From: Deltaproteobacteria bacterium
GTDB lineage: Bacteria > Desulfobacterota > Syntrophia > Syntrophales > UBA2210
Assembly: GCA_019314085.1 (NCBI GenBank)
Contig: JAFCZZ010000081.1
Location: 1 to 6,816, forward strand
DNA: 6,816 bases
Direction: 5' to 3'
Shown here: positions 1 through 6,816 of the stretch, in pieces
How the letters are laid out: each line of letters begins with the position of its first letter
Numbering within the stretch: the first letter of the stretch is position 1
Made by a program: the position numbers and the translations under genes
Notes under the pieces: model-generated
The model's database searches: none
What the model saw: only the letters and a program-made list of their open reading frames with translations
What the model was told of the DNA's origin: nothing

Positions 1-389
1 ACCTGTTCCTTGTAGATTTCGACGGCCTCCTCGAAATCCAGGTCGCCGAACGGCCTGACGAAGCGTCCCGTGGAACCGATATCACCTCCGACGAGGACAT
101 CTGCCCCCACCGCGCTCCGTGCGAGAAGGGCCAGATCCCGGTTGACCCGAGCCACATCGTGCGTACCGTACTGGGCCAGCTTGACACGGTTTGCCCCGAA
201 GGTGGCCGTGGTGATGATATCCGCCCCGGCATCCCGATAGGCGGTATGGAGCGCGCCGATGATACCGGGATTCTCCAGGCACCAGATCTCGGGACACGCG
301 CCCGCCGGCATTCCCTTTTTCTGCAGCTCCGTACCCGTTGCGCCGTCCAGTATGATTATCCGCTCTTTGATTCTGTCTTTCAGTGACAT
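1..389 (-). CDS. metH: Homocysteine S-methyltransferase domain, N-terminal part of cobalamin-dependent methionine synthase (partial)
   Basis: The first 129 codons are present; the gene runs off the left edge. The protein begins MSLKDRIKERIIILDGATGT, and the ILDGATGTELQ stretch (about residues 12-22) is the opening motif of the homocysteine-binding TIM barrel (pfam S-methyl_trans). ADIITTATFGANRVKL (about 55-70) and GGDIGSTGRFVRPFG (about 101-115) match conserved barrel segments, the latter resembling the family GxIGPTG motif. This domain binds homocysteine through zinc and receives the methyl group from methylcobalamin; its zinc-ligand cysteines would lie beyond the window. The ATG follows a purine-rich GGGGAA, 20 bases after the stop of the MetH-reactivation gene. 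That neighbour argues for MetH rather than a BHMT/MmuM-type enzyme or a homocysteine methyltransferase-MTHFR fusion, which the visible part alone cannot exclude. Confidence 0.88.
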   Translation of the reverse strand, partial: MSLKDRIKERIIILDGATGTELQKKGMPAGACPEIWCLENPGIIGALHTAYRDAGADIITTATFGANRVKLAQYGTHDVARVNRDLALLARSAVGADVLVGGDIGSTGRFVRPFGDLDFEEAVEIYKEQ

Positions 390-409
390 CTTATTCCCCA
401 GTATCTTTC

Positions 410-1033
410 TTATCCCCGAATCCCAGCCACGGCCGTGACGGACTTTTCCGGTATGAGAATATAGTTTTCGTTGATCTCAACCCCGATGCGGTCGAGCTCC
501 AGCAGATCGTACACCATTCTCTGCTTCTCCAACAGAAAATCCCCGTACCCGGCCGAGAAACGCCCCTTCGTGAGGCGGGCGTTCTCCCTGGTCAGGAGGC
601 GATTGAAAAGGCCGATAATCCAGTCGAGGGCCGCGTCCGTCATCTCGCTTGCCGCCGCGTCGACGATCACACCGCGTGTCATGTCGCCCCCTTCGGTATC
701 GCCCCGTATGGCGTCCATGACCGCACCCCCGGCGGTCGATCCGATCAGGAGGGCCTCCGTGCATCCCTTTAGGAACCGGGCGAGTTTCTCGCTTTCAATC
801 TCGATACCGTTCTCGAAAACAACCAGGTGAGAGGTCACGTCCTTCAGGGAAACCCGCAGACCGGCCCCCTTCAGCGAGACAAGGGAGAGCGCATAGTCTA
901 TGTGTCGCTCTATCTCTTCGCGTTTACGGTCGTTGATCTTCGTTGTCCCCCTCCGGTAACCGAGACGCCGGTAGATGGCATCCAGGGGCGTCGGAACAGC
1001 TATTGACGGGAAGATCTGTACCTGCGTCGGCAT
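410..1033 (-). CDS. Stand-alone methionine synthase reactivation (AdoMet-binding activation domain) protein
   Basis: This 207-residue protein looks like the C-terminal activation domain of MetH (Met_synt_B12 family) encoded as its own gene, as known for Thermotoga maritima. In MetH this domain binds S-adenosylmethionine and re-methylates cob(II)alamin, formed by accidental oxidation, after reduction by a flavodoxin-type donor. Visible family signs are LDAIYRRLGYRRG near residues 17-29, the segment VDAAASEMTDAALDWI at about 124-139, and RFSAGYGDF at 158-166, which contains the RxxxGY signature of the AdoMet site. The C-terminal IGVEINENYILIPEKSVTAV (183-202) matches the end of the domain, where the conserved tyrosine lies. 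It is soluble, with no signal or membrane segment. A strong AGGAG lies 6 bases before the ATG. It sits between tkt (10-base gap) and metH (20-base gap), so the two methionine synthase parts are probably made together. Confidence 0.9.
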   Translation of the reverse strand: MPTQVQIFPSIAVPTPLDAIYRRLGYRRGTTKINDRKREEIERHIDYALSLVSLKGAGLRVSLKDVTSHLVVFENGIEIESEKLARFLKGCTEALLIGSTAGGAVMDAIRGDTEGGDMTRGVIVDAAASEMTDAALDWIIGLFNRLLTRENARLTKGRFSAGYGDFLLEKQRMVYDLLELDRIGVEINENYILIPEKSVTAVAGIRG

Positions 1034-1039
1034 TCGTAT

Positions 1040-1046
1040 CTCCTCA
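1040..1046 (-). promoter_or_regulatory. Shine-Dalgarno overlapping the tkt stop codon
   Basis: On the minus strand the tkt stop TGA runs straight into the ribosome binding site as TGAGGAG, with AGGAG 6 bases before the ATG at 1033. A ribosome terminating on tkt covers this site, so translation of the reactivation protein is probably coupled to tkt. The overlap is seen directly; the coupling is inferred. Confidence 0.8.
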
Positions 1047-3113
1047 GGCGCCCTGTATCAGTTTTTTGGCCGCCTCCATCACGTGCTGCGCGGTGATACC
1101 GAATTTCTCATACAGGACCGACGCGGGCGCGCTGGCCCCGAACCCGTCCATGCCGATGACCGCACCTTTCAGGCCCACGTAGTGTTCCCATCCCAGTCTA
1201 ATCCCCGCCTCCACCGCCACGCGCTTCTTCACCGATGAGGGAAGCACTACCTCCCGGTACGCCTCCGGCTGTTTGTCAAACAGTTCCCAGCATGGAAGCG
1301 AAATGACGCGGACCTTGACGCCATACTTCTCGGACAGAATTTTGCCGGCGTCAAGCGCGATCTGCAGCTCCGAACCGGTGCCTATCAGGATGATCTCCGG
1401 CATGCCTGTCCATGTCTCCCACACGGTATATCCTCCCCTGTGGAGACCTTCAGCCGGGGCATACTGCGAACGATCCAGGATCGGGATGTCCTGGCGGGAA
1501 AAAACCAGCGCGGTGGGACCACTGTTGTTGAGCAGGGCACGGCGCCATGCCTCCACCGCCTCTGTCGCGTCGGACGGTCGGATGACCGTCAGCCCCGGCA
1601 TGGTGCGAAGGCTCATCAGGTGCTCGACGGGCTGGTGCGTGGGACCGTCTTCGCCCACACCGATGCTGTCGTGGGTCAGGACGTAGACGACATGAGCGCC
1701 CATCAGGGCGGCAAGGCGTATCGAGGGGCGCATGTAATCCGAGAAGACAAAGAAGGTGCCGACGAAGGGAATGACCCCCCCGTGAAGTGCCATTCCGTTG
1801 GCAATCGCCGTCATCGCGTGCTCTCTGACGCCGAAGTGCACGTTCCGTCCCTTATAACTCCATTCCCCACCTACGGCCCCCGGTACATCCTTCGACCCCG
1901 TCCCGGCGGCCTGAAAATCACCGAACCCCTTCAGCCAGGTCAGCGTAGAGGGATTCAGGTCGGCTGATCCCCCCATCAGCTCCGGGAGGACCGGTGCGAG
2001 TGCCTGGAGGACCGCCGCGGATACCTTCCGGGTGGAGACCGGCTTCAGGTCGCCATCAAATACGGGAAGAGAGACCTCCCAATTCGGGGGCAGTATTCCT
2101 TTCTGTACGCGTTCAAAGGCAGCGGCGTCCTCCGGGGAGGCCTGCCGGTAGCGCTCGAGGACGGACTGCCACTCGGCCTCCTGCTGTTCTCCCCGTGCCA
2201 CCGCACTGAGCATATGATCTTTGACCTCTTCCGGGACGAAAAACTCCGGCTCCGCCGGCCAGCAGAGGTTCTCCCTCGCGGCGGCAACCTCATCCCCCCC
2301 GAGCGGCGAACCGTGACTGGAGGCGGTCCCCTGCTTGGCGGGAGATCCGTACCCGATAACCGTGCGAACCGAAATGATCGAAGGGCGCGATATCTCCTCT
2401 TTCGCACATGTAATCGCCCGGTCTATGGTGTCAACATCGTTCCCGTTTTCGACGTGCTGTACATGCCATCCGCACGACTCAAAGCGTTTCCCCACATCCT
2501 CGGTAAAGGAAAGCCTCGTTTCACCGGCGAGCGATATCAGGTTGTCATCGTACAGGACAATCAGCTTGCCGAGCCTCAGGTGCCCCGCCAGCGAGCATGC
2601 CTCGTAGGATATCCCCTCCATCAGGTCACCGTCCCCGGCGATTGCATAGGTATAGTGATCCACGACCTTCACATCGGCACGGTTGTACACGGCGGCAAGA
2701 TGGGCCTCGGTAAGTGCCATCCCGACCGCGTCCCCTATCCCCTGGCCGAGCGGCCCGGTGGTAGCCTCAACCCCTAGTGTCACCCCAAACTCCGGGTGTC
2801 CCGGTGCCTTGCTTTCCCACGCGCGAAACGCCTTTATGTCATCAATGGAAAGATCGTAGCCGGTCAGATGGAGAAGCGCATAAAGCAGCATGGAACCATG
2901 TCCGGCAGAGAGGACAAAGCGGTCCCTGTCCACCCAGTCCGGATGTGAAGGATTATGTTTCAGGTGTCTCGTCCAGAGGGTATAAGCCATCGCCGCGCCC
3001 CCCATCGGCAGTCCCGGGTGCCCAGATTTTGCCCCCTGTATCGCGTCAACCGCGAGAAAACGGATCGTATTGATGGAAAGCTCCGCTAATTGTTTTGTGT
3101 TGTTATCACCCAT
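1044..3113 (-). CDS. tkt: Transketolase
   Basis: A full-length 689-residue transketolase, close to the usual 660-690. It is a cytosolic thiamine-diphosphate enzyme that moves two-carbon ketol units between sugar phosphates in the non-oxidative pentose phosphate pathway. N-terminal ThDP domain: SGHPGLPMG (30-38), AGHGS (70-74), GPLGQG (120-125), and the ThDP/metal motif GDGDLMEG (161-167 region, from G160) ending at DDN (189-191). His268 in SSHGSPLG fits the substrate-site histidine. Pyrimidine-binding domain: GGSADLNPS (381-389), VREHAM with the catalytic glutamate Glu431, and [15 protein letters not shown] (481-495). The C-terminal domain follows from about 560. The metal loop reads ISLAG rather than the common ISIDG, a variant seen in other bacterial enzymes. 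The ATG has AAGGAG about 12 bases upstream, a rather long spacing, with a weaker AGAGAG closer. It is probably the first gene of an operon with the two methionine synthase genes. Confidence 0.97.
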   Translation of the reverse strand: MGDNNTKQLAELSINTIRFLAVDAIQGAKSGHPGLPMGGAAMAYTLWTRHLKHNPSHPDWVDRDRFVLSAGHGSMLLYALLHLTGYDLSIDDIKAFRAWESKAPGHPEFGVTLGVEATTGPLGQGIGDAVGMALTEAHLAAVYNRADVKVVDHYTYAIAGDGDLMEGISYEACSLAGHLRLGKLIVLYDDNLISLAGETRLSFTEDVGKRFESCGWHVQHVENGNDVDTIDRAITCAKEEISRPSIISVRTVIGYGSPAKQGTASSHGSPLGGDEVAAARENLCWPAEPEFFVPEEVKDHMLSAVARGEQQEAEWQSVLERYRQASPEDAAAFERVQKGILPPNWEVSLPVFDGDLKPVSTRKVSAAVLQALAPVLPELMGGSADLNPSTLTWLKGFGDFQAAGTGSKDVPGAVGGEWSYKGRNVHFGVREHAMTAIANGMALHGGVIPFVGTFFVFSDYMRPSIRLAALMGAHVVYVLTHDSIGVGEDGPTHQPVEHLMSLRTMPGLTVIRPSDATEAVEAWRRALLNNSGPTALVFSRQDIPILDRSQYAPAEGLHRGGYTVWETWTGMPEIILIGTGSELQIALDAGKILSEKYGVKVRVISLPCWELFDKQPEAYREVVLPSSVKKRVAVEAGIRLGWEHYVGLKGAVIGMDGFGASAPASVLYEKFGITAQHVMEAAKKLIQGA

Positions 3114-3327
3114 GCTCTCTGTTAGCTCCTTAAAAAATATTTAGATGTACACACCCAGTTCTTTGGAAACAGTGGAAAGGTGCGCAAGGGAGTACCCTGT
3201 TGTTTAAATACGAACGCCCGGCACAGGCATGATGAAACCACCCCGTCTATCTGGATTTTATTACTTGATTCCGTAGCAATTCTCAAGAAAAATGTAAGAG
3301 GGACCGGAGACGGGACACATACGGGGG
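3114..3327 (-). other. Intergenic region and tkt leader, no gene
   Basis: This 214-base gap between the xth stop and the tkt start is AT-richer than its flanks. It holds the candidate promoter above, a short inverted repeat (AGGG-TACT-CCCT on the minus strand near 3187-3198), an outer AACAG/CTGTT pairing around it, and the AAGGAG ribosome site of tkt near 3127-3132. I see no GC stem plus T-tract that would end the xth transcript. A 69-codon frame starting at a GTG that overlaps the xth stop crosses the gap, but it has no ribosome site or recognisable protein character. Confidence 0.6.
3258..3286 (-). promoter_or_regulatory. Candidate sigma70 promoter for the tkt operon
   Basis: On the minus strand TTGAGA (3281-3286, five of six to TTGACA) is followed after 17 bases by TAATAA (3258-3263, three of six to TATAAT). 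An overlapping TAAAAT (3255-3260) matches better but sits 20 bases away. Transcription would start near 3250, giving a leader of about 140 bases before tkt. The position in the gap after xth is right for a promoter; the -10 match is weak. Confidence 0.35.
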
Positions 3328-4113
3328 TCACGGAAGATCACGGAATTCGGCAATTATTACGGTGTGGTCGGACGGTTTTTCCGCACGCCTCGGCCTTAGA
3401 TCAATGGAGCAGTCGGCCGAAAGGGCCGCCAGGGGAGGAGTCGCAAGAATATGGTCGACCCGCCAGCCCAGCCCCCTGTCCACCGCCGCGGGGACCCGGT
3501 AGTCGAAGAATGCGTACTGCTCCGCCTCCCCCGGGTGATGCTTCCTAAAGACATCGCACAGGCCCCACGACACCAGGGCGTCAAAGGCCTCCCACACCTC
3601 CGGCGTAAAATCGACATGCCCCAGGAGCCGCTTGGGGTCATGGACGTCGATCTTCTCGCGGGCGACGTTGAGATCGCCGCAGCAGACGAGCGGATCATTT
3701 GGCGAATAGTGCCGCTCCAGAAAGGCGCGGATGCGGGCAAACCACTGAAGCTTGTACTGGAATTGGGGCAACTGTACGTCTCGCCCCTGGGGCACGTACA
3801 GGTTCAGAACCGATATGCCGGAGAAGACCCCCCGTATCAGGCGACTGGTGTCGAACGGTTCCGCATCGTCCAGGCCGAATGCGACCTCATCGGCCTTCTC
3901 CAGCGACGCGATGGCCACGCCGTTATACCGCTTCTCCCCGCTGAAGACCACGTGGTACCCGGCCTGCTCAAAGGCCTCCACCGGGAACTTCGCGTCCTCG
4001 ACCTTCGTCTCCTGCATACACAGGACATCGGGACGGTTCTCCCGAAGCCAGGGGATAACAATATGAAGACGGGACCGTATGGAATTCACATTGTAGGTGG
4101 CAAGTTTGAACAT
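3328..4113 (-). CDS. xth: Exodeoxyribonuclease III (AP endonuclease, EEP family)
   Basis: A 261-residue member of the exonuclease III/AP endonuclease family (E. coli XthA has 268). It cuts DNA 5' to abasic sites and removes 3' blocking groups and nucleotides in base excision repair. Numbering from the chosen start, catalytic motifs are complete: Asn8 in [11 protein letters not shown], Glu35 in MQETKVED, Tyr106 in NLYVPQG, Asp147 and Asn149 in [12 protein letters not shown], Asp220 in GWRVDHIL, and Asp249-His250 in [12 protein letters not shown]. The start ATG at 4113 is preferred because AAGGGG lies 8 bases upstream; an ATG at 4119 and a GTG at 4122 are in frame but sit on or against that site. 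It follows the CBS gene after 23 bases and is probably co-transcribed with it, with no obvious functional link. Confidence 0.95.
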   Translation of the reverse strand: MFKLATYNVNSIRSRLHIVIPWLRENRPDVLCMQETKVEDAKFPVEAFEQAGYHVVFSGEKRYNGVAIASLEKADEVAFGLDDAEPFDTSRLIRGVFSGISVLNLYVPQGRDVQLPQFQYKLQWFARIRAFLERHYSPNDPLVCCGDLNVAREKIDVHDPKRLLGHVDFTPEVWEAFDALVSWGLCDVFRKHHPGEAEQYAFFDYRVPAAVDRGLGWRVDHILATPPLAALSADCSIDLRPRRAEKPSDHTVIIAEFRDLP

Positions 4114-4121
4114 AGTCATCA

Positions 4122-4127
4122 CCCCTT
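4122..4127 (-). promoter_or_regulatory. Shine-Dalgarno that decides the xth start
   Basis: AAGGGG on the minus strand lies 8 bases before the ATG at 4111-4113. The in-frame ATG at 4117-4119 is only 2 bases from it and the GTG at 4120-4122 overlaps it, so the shorter product starting [11 protein letters not shown] is favoured. Confidence 0.65.
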
Positions 4128-4136
4128 TTCGGTTCT

Positions 4137-4589
4137 CTATCCGGGCATCAAGGTCTTCAGGATATCCTCCTTGCCGATAATGCCGACCAGTCTGCCCCCA
4201 TCAAGGACCGGTACCGTGTGGATGGTATGCTTCACCATCAGTGTCGCGATCTCTTCCAGCTCCGTGTCGGGTCCGACCGTTATGGGATCTGCGGACATGG
4301 CCACGGCGACGGTAATCGCGGCCATCTTTTTCAGCGCCCTTTCGATATCCTTCTGGGAGAACAGGGGGATCAGGCTGTCGAGAAGGATGAAGTAGGACGG
4401 CAGGGGAAGCTTTTTCTGCTGTGTGATCAGATCGTCCTGGCAGATCATCCCCTCCAGGCGGCCTTCCTGATCGACAACGGGCAGACCGTTGATGTGGTGT
4501 TCAAGCAGCAGGCGGGCGGCCTGGACAATCTCCGTCTCGGGATGGACCACGATCACCTTCTTTGTCATAATGTCTTCTGCCTTGTGCAT
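4137..4589 (-). CDS. Two-CBS-domain protein
   Basis: A 150-residue cytosolic protein made of a tandem pair of CBS domains, a Bateman module. The first spans about residues 1-57, with [39 protein letters not shown]. The second spans about 95-148, with [40 protein letters not shown]. Such modules generally bind adenosine nucleotides (AMP, ATP, AdoMet) and change the activity of a partner; no catalytic domain is attached. The linker at 58-94, with [20 protein letters not shown] and a following basic helix, is a recurring feature of a bacterial CBS-pair group. GGAGG precedes the ATG by about 8-9 bases. It lies about 31-34 bases after the antiporter gene and 23 before xth. Regulation of the antiporter is a reasonable guess from the neighbourhood but is not shown; the ligand is unknown. 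Confidence 0.9.
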   Translation of the reverse strand: MHKAEDIMTKKVIVVHPETEIVQAARLLLEHHINGLPVVDQEGRLEGMICQDDLITQQKKLPLPSYFILLDSLIPLFSQKDIERALKKMAAITVAVAMSADPITVGPDTELEEIATLMVKHTIHTVPVLDGGRLVGIIGKEDILKTLMPG

Positions 4590-4623
4590 GGCATCTCCCT
4601 CCTATTATCTCATATTGTACCTA

Positions 4624-6624
4624 CTACGACCCCTTTTTGTCATCCGGGTTATGAAACAGGGCCATGGCCCCGGCGATCTTCTCCGATGATCCGACGGCAA
4701 AAAGGATATCACCCGCATGAAACGGCATATTCACATCCGGATTGGACACGACCGCAGCCCCCCTCCGCATGGCCAACACGGTAACGCCGTACCTCTTCCT
4801 CAGCTCGATCTGGGACAGTGATCTTCCGATAATCGGAGCCCCTTTATCAATCCGAAGCGCGCTGATCTCGATATCGGGGACCTGAATCTTCAGATCGGCA
4901 AAGGATGCGGTCTCCCGGGCAAGGGACCGAAACATCTCGTACCCATCCGAACGCACCTCGGCGGCGAATTTCTCTATCGTGTCCCGGGGGATGAGATATT
5001 TTGCCAGGACCCGGTTGAAGATCTCCACGGATGTCTCGAACTCCTCCGGGATGACCTCGTCAGCCCCCAATTTGTACAGGGGAGCCATCTCCTGGAAATA
5101 GCGCGTCCGCACGATGAGATACACATTCGGATTCAGTCTCCGGGCAACCTCAGTGATTCCCCGGGTTGCCGCGGGATCGTTGATGGCGACCACGACGATC
5201 TTCGCATCCTGTATGTCAGCGTGCCGGAATACCGCCTCCTGGGCCGCATCGCCGTAACAAATCGGCTCCCCCTTCGTCTGTTCGCTTCTCACCGTTTCGG
5301 GATTCATCTCGATAATCATATAGGGGATATCCGTCACCCTGGCCGCTCTCGCAACGTTTCTGCCGTTCACCCCGAACCCGACGATAATCACGTGGTCTTT
5401 CTTGCCCTCGGTCGCCATCTCCGGCACGGGATACAGCCCCGTTCTGAGCCATACCGGAACAGGCCCCCGCAATGCAAAATCCGCCACGCGGGGGGCAAAT
5501 CCGATAATGAACGGCGCTGCCGCCATGCTGAGTACCGAAAACGCCAGAAACGTCTGATACCCGCCTCCGGAAAGCAGGCCGTGCTCGATGCCGACCTTGG
5601 ACAGGATAAACGAAAACTCACCGATCTGGCTGAGGGCAAACCCTACCAGAATCGCGGCGCGCAGCTGCAGGCCCAGCAGGACGGCCGCACACCCGGCAAT
5701 GATTGCCTTGAGGAGAAGAACCCCCACGGTAATCATGATGATCAGACCGAGATTTTGAAAGAGAAAACCGATATCCAGCAGCATGCCGATGGAGACGAAG
5801 AAGAAGCTCATAAAGACATCCCGAAAGGGGAGTATATTACCGAGCGCCTGATGGCTGTATTCGGATTCGGAGACAATCAGTCCCGCCAGGAACGCCCCGA
5901 GGGCGAGCGAAAGGCCGATGCTGGAGGTCAGCCACGCAACCGTAAAGCATATGACGACGATGGTCAGCAGGAAAAGCTCCCGGCTCCGCGTCCGGGCAAT
6001 CTGATACAGGATTCGGGGCACGACCCATCTGGCACAGATGATAACCAGCGCGATGATCCCGATCCCCTTGGCAGCGAGGATCAGGGAGAGGCCGGCCAGG
6101 TTTTCCGTTGAGCCGGCCAAGAGAGGCGTAACCAGTATCATCGGAACAATGATGATATCCTGGAAGATCAGGATACCGAGGGTGGTGCGTCCGTGGGGAC
6201 TGTCAATCTCAGCCCTCTCCTGTGTGAGCTTCATGACAATGGCCGTGCTGCTGAGGGCCACGAGAAATCCCATAAAAATCGCCTCTCCGGCGGGCTGTCC
6301 CATCCACCTGGCCACGGCAAAAACAGCCAGAAGGGTCAGCGAAACCTGCAGCAGGCCCCCGGCGAGGACGGCTCTCTTGATCTGCAACAGCCTGTTCAGT
6401 GAAAACTCGATCCCGATGGTAAAGAGCAGCAGAACAACACCGACCTCGGCAAGGATTTCAACCTCGTGGACCGCCTTTACCAGCCCCAACCCGTGAGGCC
6501 CCGCCAGTATCCCGGTCAGAAAAAACCCCACGATCGTCGGCACGCGGGCATGATGGCAGACGAAGGCCACAAGGACCGATAATGCAAATATGATAATAAT
6601 ATAATCCAGCAGCTGTATTCCCAT
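4624..6624 (-). CDS. CPA2-family cation:proton antiporter with RCK (TrkA-N) and TrkA-C domains, KefB/KefC-like
   Basis: A 666-residue inner-membrane protein of the monovalent cation:proton antiporter-2 family, likely exchanging K+ (or Na+) for H+. About 12-13 hydrophobic segments fill residues 5-383. Family motifs include VPTIVGFFLTGILAGPHGLG (28-47), LLLFTIGIEFSL, SSTAIVMKLTQERAEIDSPH and FQD at 154-156, which carries the buried transport aspartate. ESEYSHQALGNILPFRD matches the KefC-type regulatory loop region. A soluble RCK/TrkA-N domain starts near 410 with the GFGVNG nucleotide loop (416-421) and an acidic Glu439 after strand two, suggesting NAD(H) binding. TrkA-C occupies about 583-656. 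No KefF/KefG-like ancillary flavoprotein is in the window. An in-frame ATG at 6660 would add 12 polar residues; I prefer 6624 because homologues begin a few residues before the first helix, though neither start has an ideal ribosome site. It ends with two stops, TAGTAG. Confidence 0.93.
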   Translation of the reverse strand: MGIQLLDYIIIIFALSVLVAFVCHHARVPTIVGFFLTGILAGPHGLGLVKAVHEVEILAEVGVVLLLFTIGIEFSLNRLLQIKRAVLAGGLLQVSLTLLAVFAVARWMGQPAGEAIFMGFLVALSSTAIVMKLTQERAEIDSPHGRTTLGILIFQDIIIVPMILVTPLLAGSTENLAGLSLILAAKGIGIIALVIICARWVVPRILYQIARTRSRELFLLTIVVICFTVAWLTSSIGLSLALGAFLAGLIVSESEYSHQALGNILPFRDVFMSFFFVSIGMLLDIGFLFQNLGLIIMITVGVLLLKAIIAGCAAVLLGLQLRAAILVGFALSQIGEFSFILSKVGIEHGLLSGGGYQTFLAFSVLSMAAAPFIIGFAPRVADFALRGPVPVWLRTGLYPVPEMATEGKKDHVIIVGFGVNGRNVARAARVTDIPYMIIEMNPETVRSEQTKGEPICYGDAAQEAVFRHADIQDAKIVVVAINDPAATRGITEVARRLNPNVYLIVRTRYFQEMAPLYKLGADEVIPEEFETSVEIFNRVLAKYLIPRDTIEKFAAEVRSDGYEMFRSLARETASFADLKIQVPDIEISALRIDKGAPIIGRSLSQIELRKRYGVTVLAMRRGAAVVSNPDVNMPFHAGDILFAVGSSEKIAGAMALFHNPDDKKGS

Positions 6625-6712
6625 GTCTCCGTATGTCTCCCATCCGGTCGTACAATCCATGCCTGCAAATCAGGTATATACAGTATCATTTCGGCCAGAT
6701 TTTTTCAAAAAT

Positions 6713-6743
6713 ATTATATGCATCGGGATACCCCCGGGGGCAA
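6713..6743 (-). promoter_or_regulatory. Candidate promoter of the antiporter-CBS-xth unit
   Basis: The minus strand has a perfect TATAAT (6713-6718) in an AT-rich stretch. The best -35 is TTGCCC (6738-6743) at a long 19-base spacing and partly inside the CCCCCGGGGG palindrome. The start point would lie near 6705, about 80 bases before the preferred antiporter ATG. The -10 match is strong, the -35 weak, which would fit a poorly expressed or activator-dependent promoter. Confidence 0.45.
6731..6740. repeat. Palindrome CCCCCGGGGG in the antiporter promoter region
   Basis: A perfect 10-base self-complementary run overlaps the proposed -35 and spacer. Directly beside it GCAAG-CGGAAA-CTTGC (6740-6755 region) can form a 5-bp stem. 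It could be a regulator site or chance; no known operator is recognised. Confidence 0.3.
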
Positions 6744-6787
6744 GCGGAAACTTGCACGACACTCGAGAATCCTGTAGAAGTAAACTA

Positions 6788-6806
6788 CCACCGACCTTCT
6801 CGGTGG
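6788..6806. terminator. Perfect 7-bp hairpin at the right edge, possible terminator
   Basis: CCACCGA (6788-6794) pairs perfectly with TCGGTGG (6800-6806) around the 5-base loop CCTTC. On the plus strand it is followed by CTTTCT, on the minus strand by TAGTTTAC, so neither side has a strong T-tract. With all genes in the window on the minus strand, it most simply ends a minus-strand gene lying beyond the right edge. It could instead be part of a repeat or of an insertion-sequence end cut off by the window. Confidence 0.4.
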
Positions 6807-6816
6807 CTTTCTAAAG

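Noticed and set aside
383..772. Plus-strand open frames opposite the MetH reactivation gene
   Set aside because: They are antisense to a gene with clear family motifs and show no protein character of their own.
3114..3327. Cobalamin or SAM-type riboswitch before the tkt-metH operon
   Set aside because: A TTCCACTG string recalls part of the B12 box, but the G of GCCACTG and the surrounding conserved cores are absent and the leader is too short for a full cobalamin riboswitch; no SAM or SAH riboswitch core is seen.
3122..3331. A 69-codon minus-strand frame starting at a GTG that overlaps the xth stop as GTGA
   Set aside because: The overlap resembles translational coupling, but no Shine-Dalgarno precedes it, the protein resembles nothing known to me, and it runs through the proposed promoter and leader of tkt.
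3451..4395. A 314-codon plus-strand open frame across xth and the CBS gene
   Set aside because: It is antisense to two well-recognised genes, has no known protein motif and a low-complexity, Pro/Arg/His-rich composition typical of a shadow frame in GC-rich DNA.
5221..6111. A 296-codon plus-strand open frame inside the antiporter gene
   Set aside because: Its translation is strongly hydrophilic (many D, N, R, Q, E), as expected for the complement of membrane-protein codons, and no ribosome site or family motif is visible.
6670..6690. LexA-like site upstream of the antiporter (minus strand TACTGTATATACCTG)
   Set aside because: Only the left half matches the E. coli CTGT-N8-ACAG box; the right half is missing, and Desulfobacterota LexA sites often differ from it.

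Overview
The window reads as ordinary chromosomal housekeeping DNA from an anaerobic bacterium. I infer a Desulfobacterota (former Deltaproteobacteria) relative, possibly Syntrophales-like. The reasons are the moderately GC-rich codon use, a methionine synthase whose reactivation domain is a separate gene, and the style of the KefB-like antiporter and of the CBS-pair protein with its conserved linker. The taxonomic guess rests on pattern recognition only. Every convincing gene lies on the minus strand, so transcription runs from right to left.

Right part (about 4.1-6.8 kb): a large CPA2-family cation:proton antiporter with a C-terminal NAD-binding RCK/TrkA-N domain and a TrkA-C domain is followed by a two-CBS-domain protein and then by exonuclease III (xth). 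The gaps are only about 31-34 and 23 bases, so the three are probably one transcription unit. A perfect TATAAT -10 box lies upstream of the antiporter. The outermost right edge holds a perfect 7-bp hairpin and a palindromic CCCCCGGGGG, and no gene.

Middle (3114-3327): a 214-base AT-richer gap separates xth from transketolase. It holds a candidate promoter for the next unit and a long leader of roughly 140 bases. I see no clear terminator for xth in it.

Left part (1-3113): a full-length transketolase (tkt), then a stand-alone MetH reactivation-domain protein whose Shine-Dalgarno overlaps the tkt stop codon, then the first 129 codons of a homocysteine S-methyltransferase domain (start of metH) running off the left edge. 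Spacing of 10 and 20 bases points to a tkt-activation-metH operon. The two metH-related genes form a split cobalamin-dependent methionine synthase: one protein does the methyl transfer and the small one would reductively re-methylate the oxidised cobalamin with S-adenosylmethionine.

I found no mobile element, CRISPR array, RNA gene or clearly novel system. The points worth a second look are the split methionine synthase in an operon with transketolase, the CBS protein beside the antiporter, the long tkt leader, and the structured right edge.
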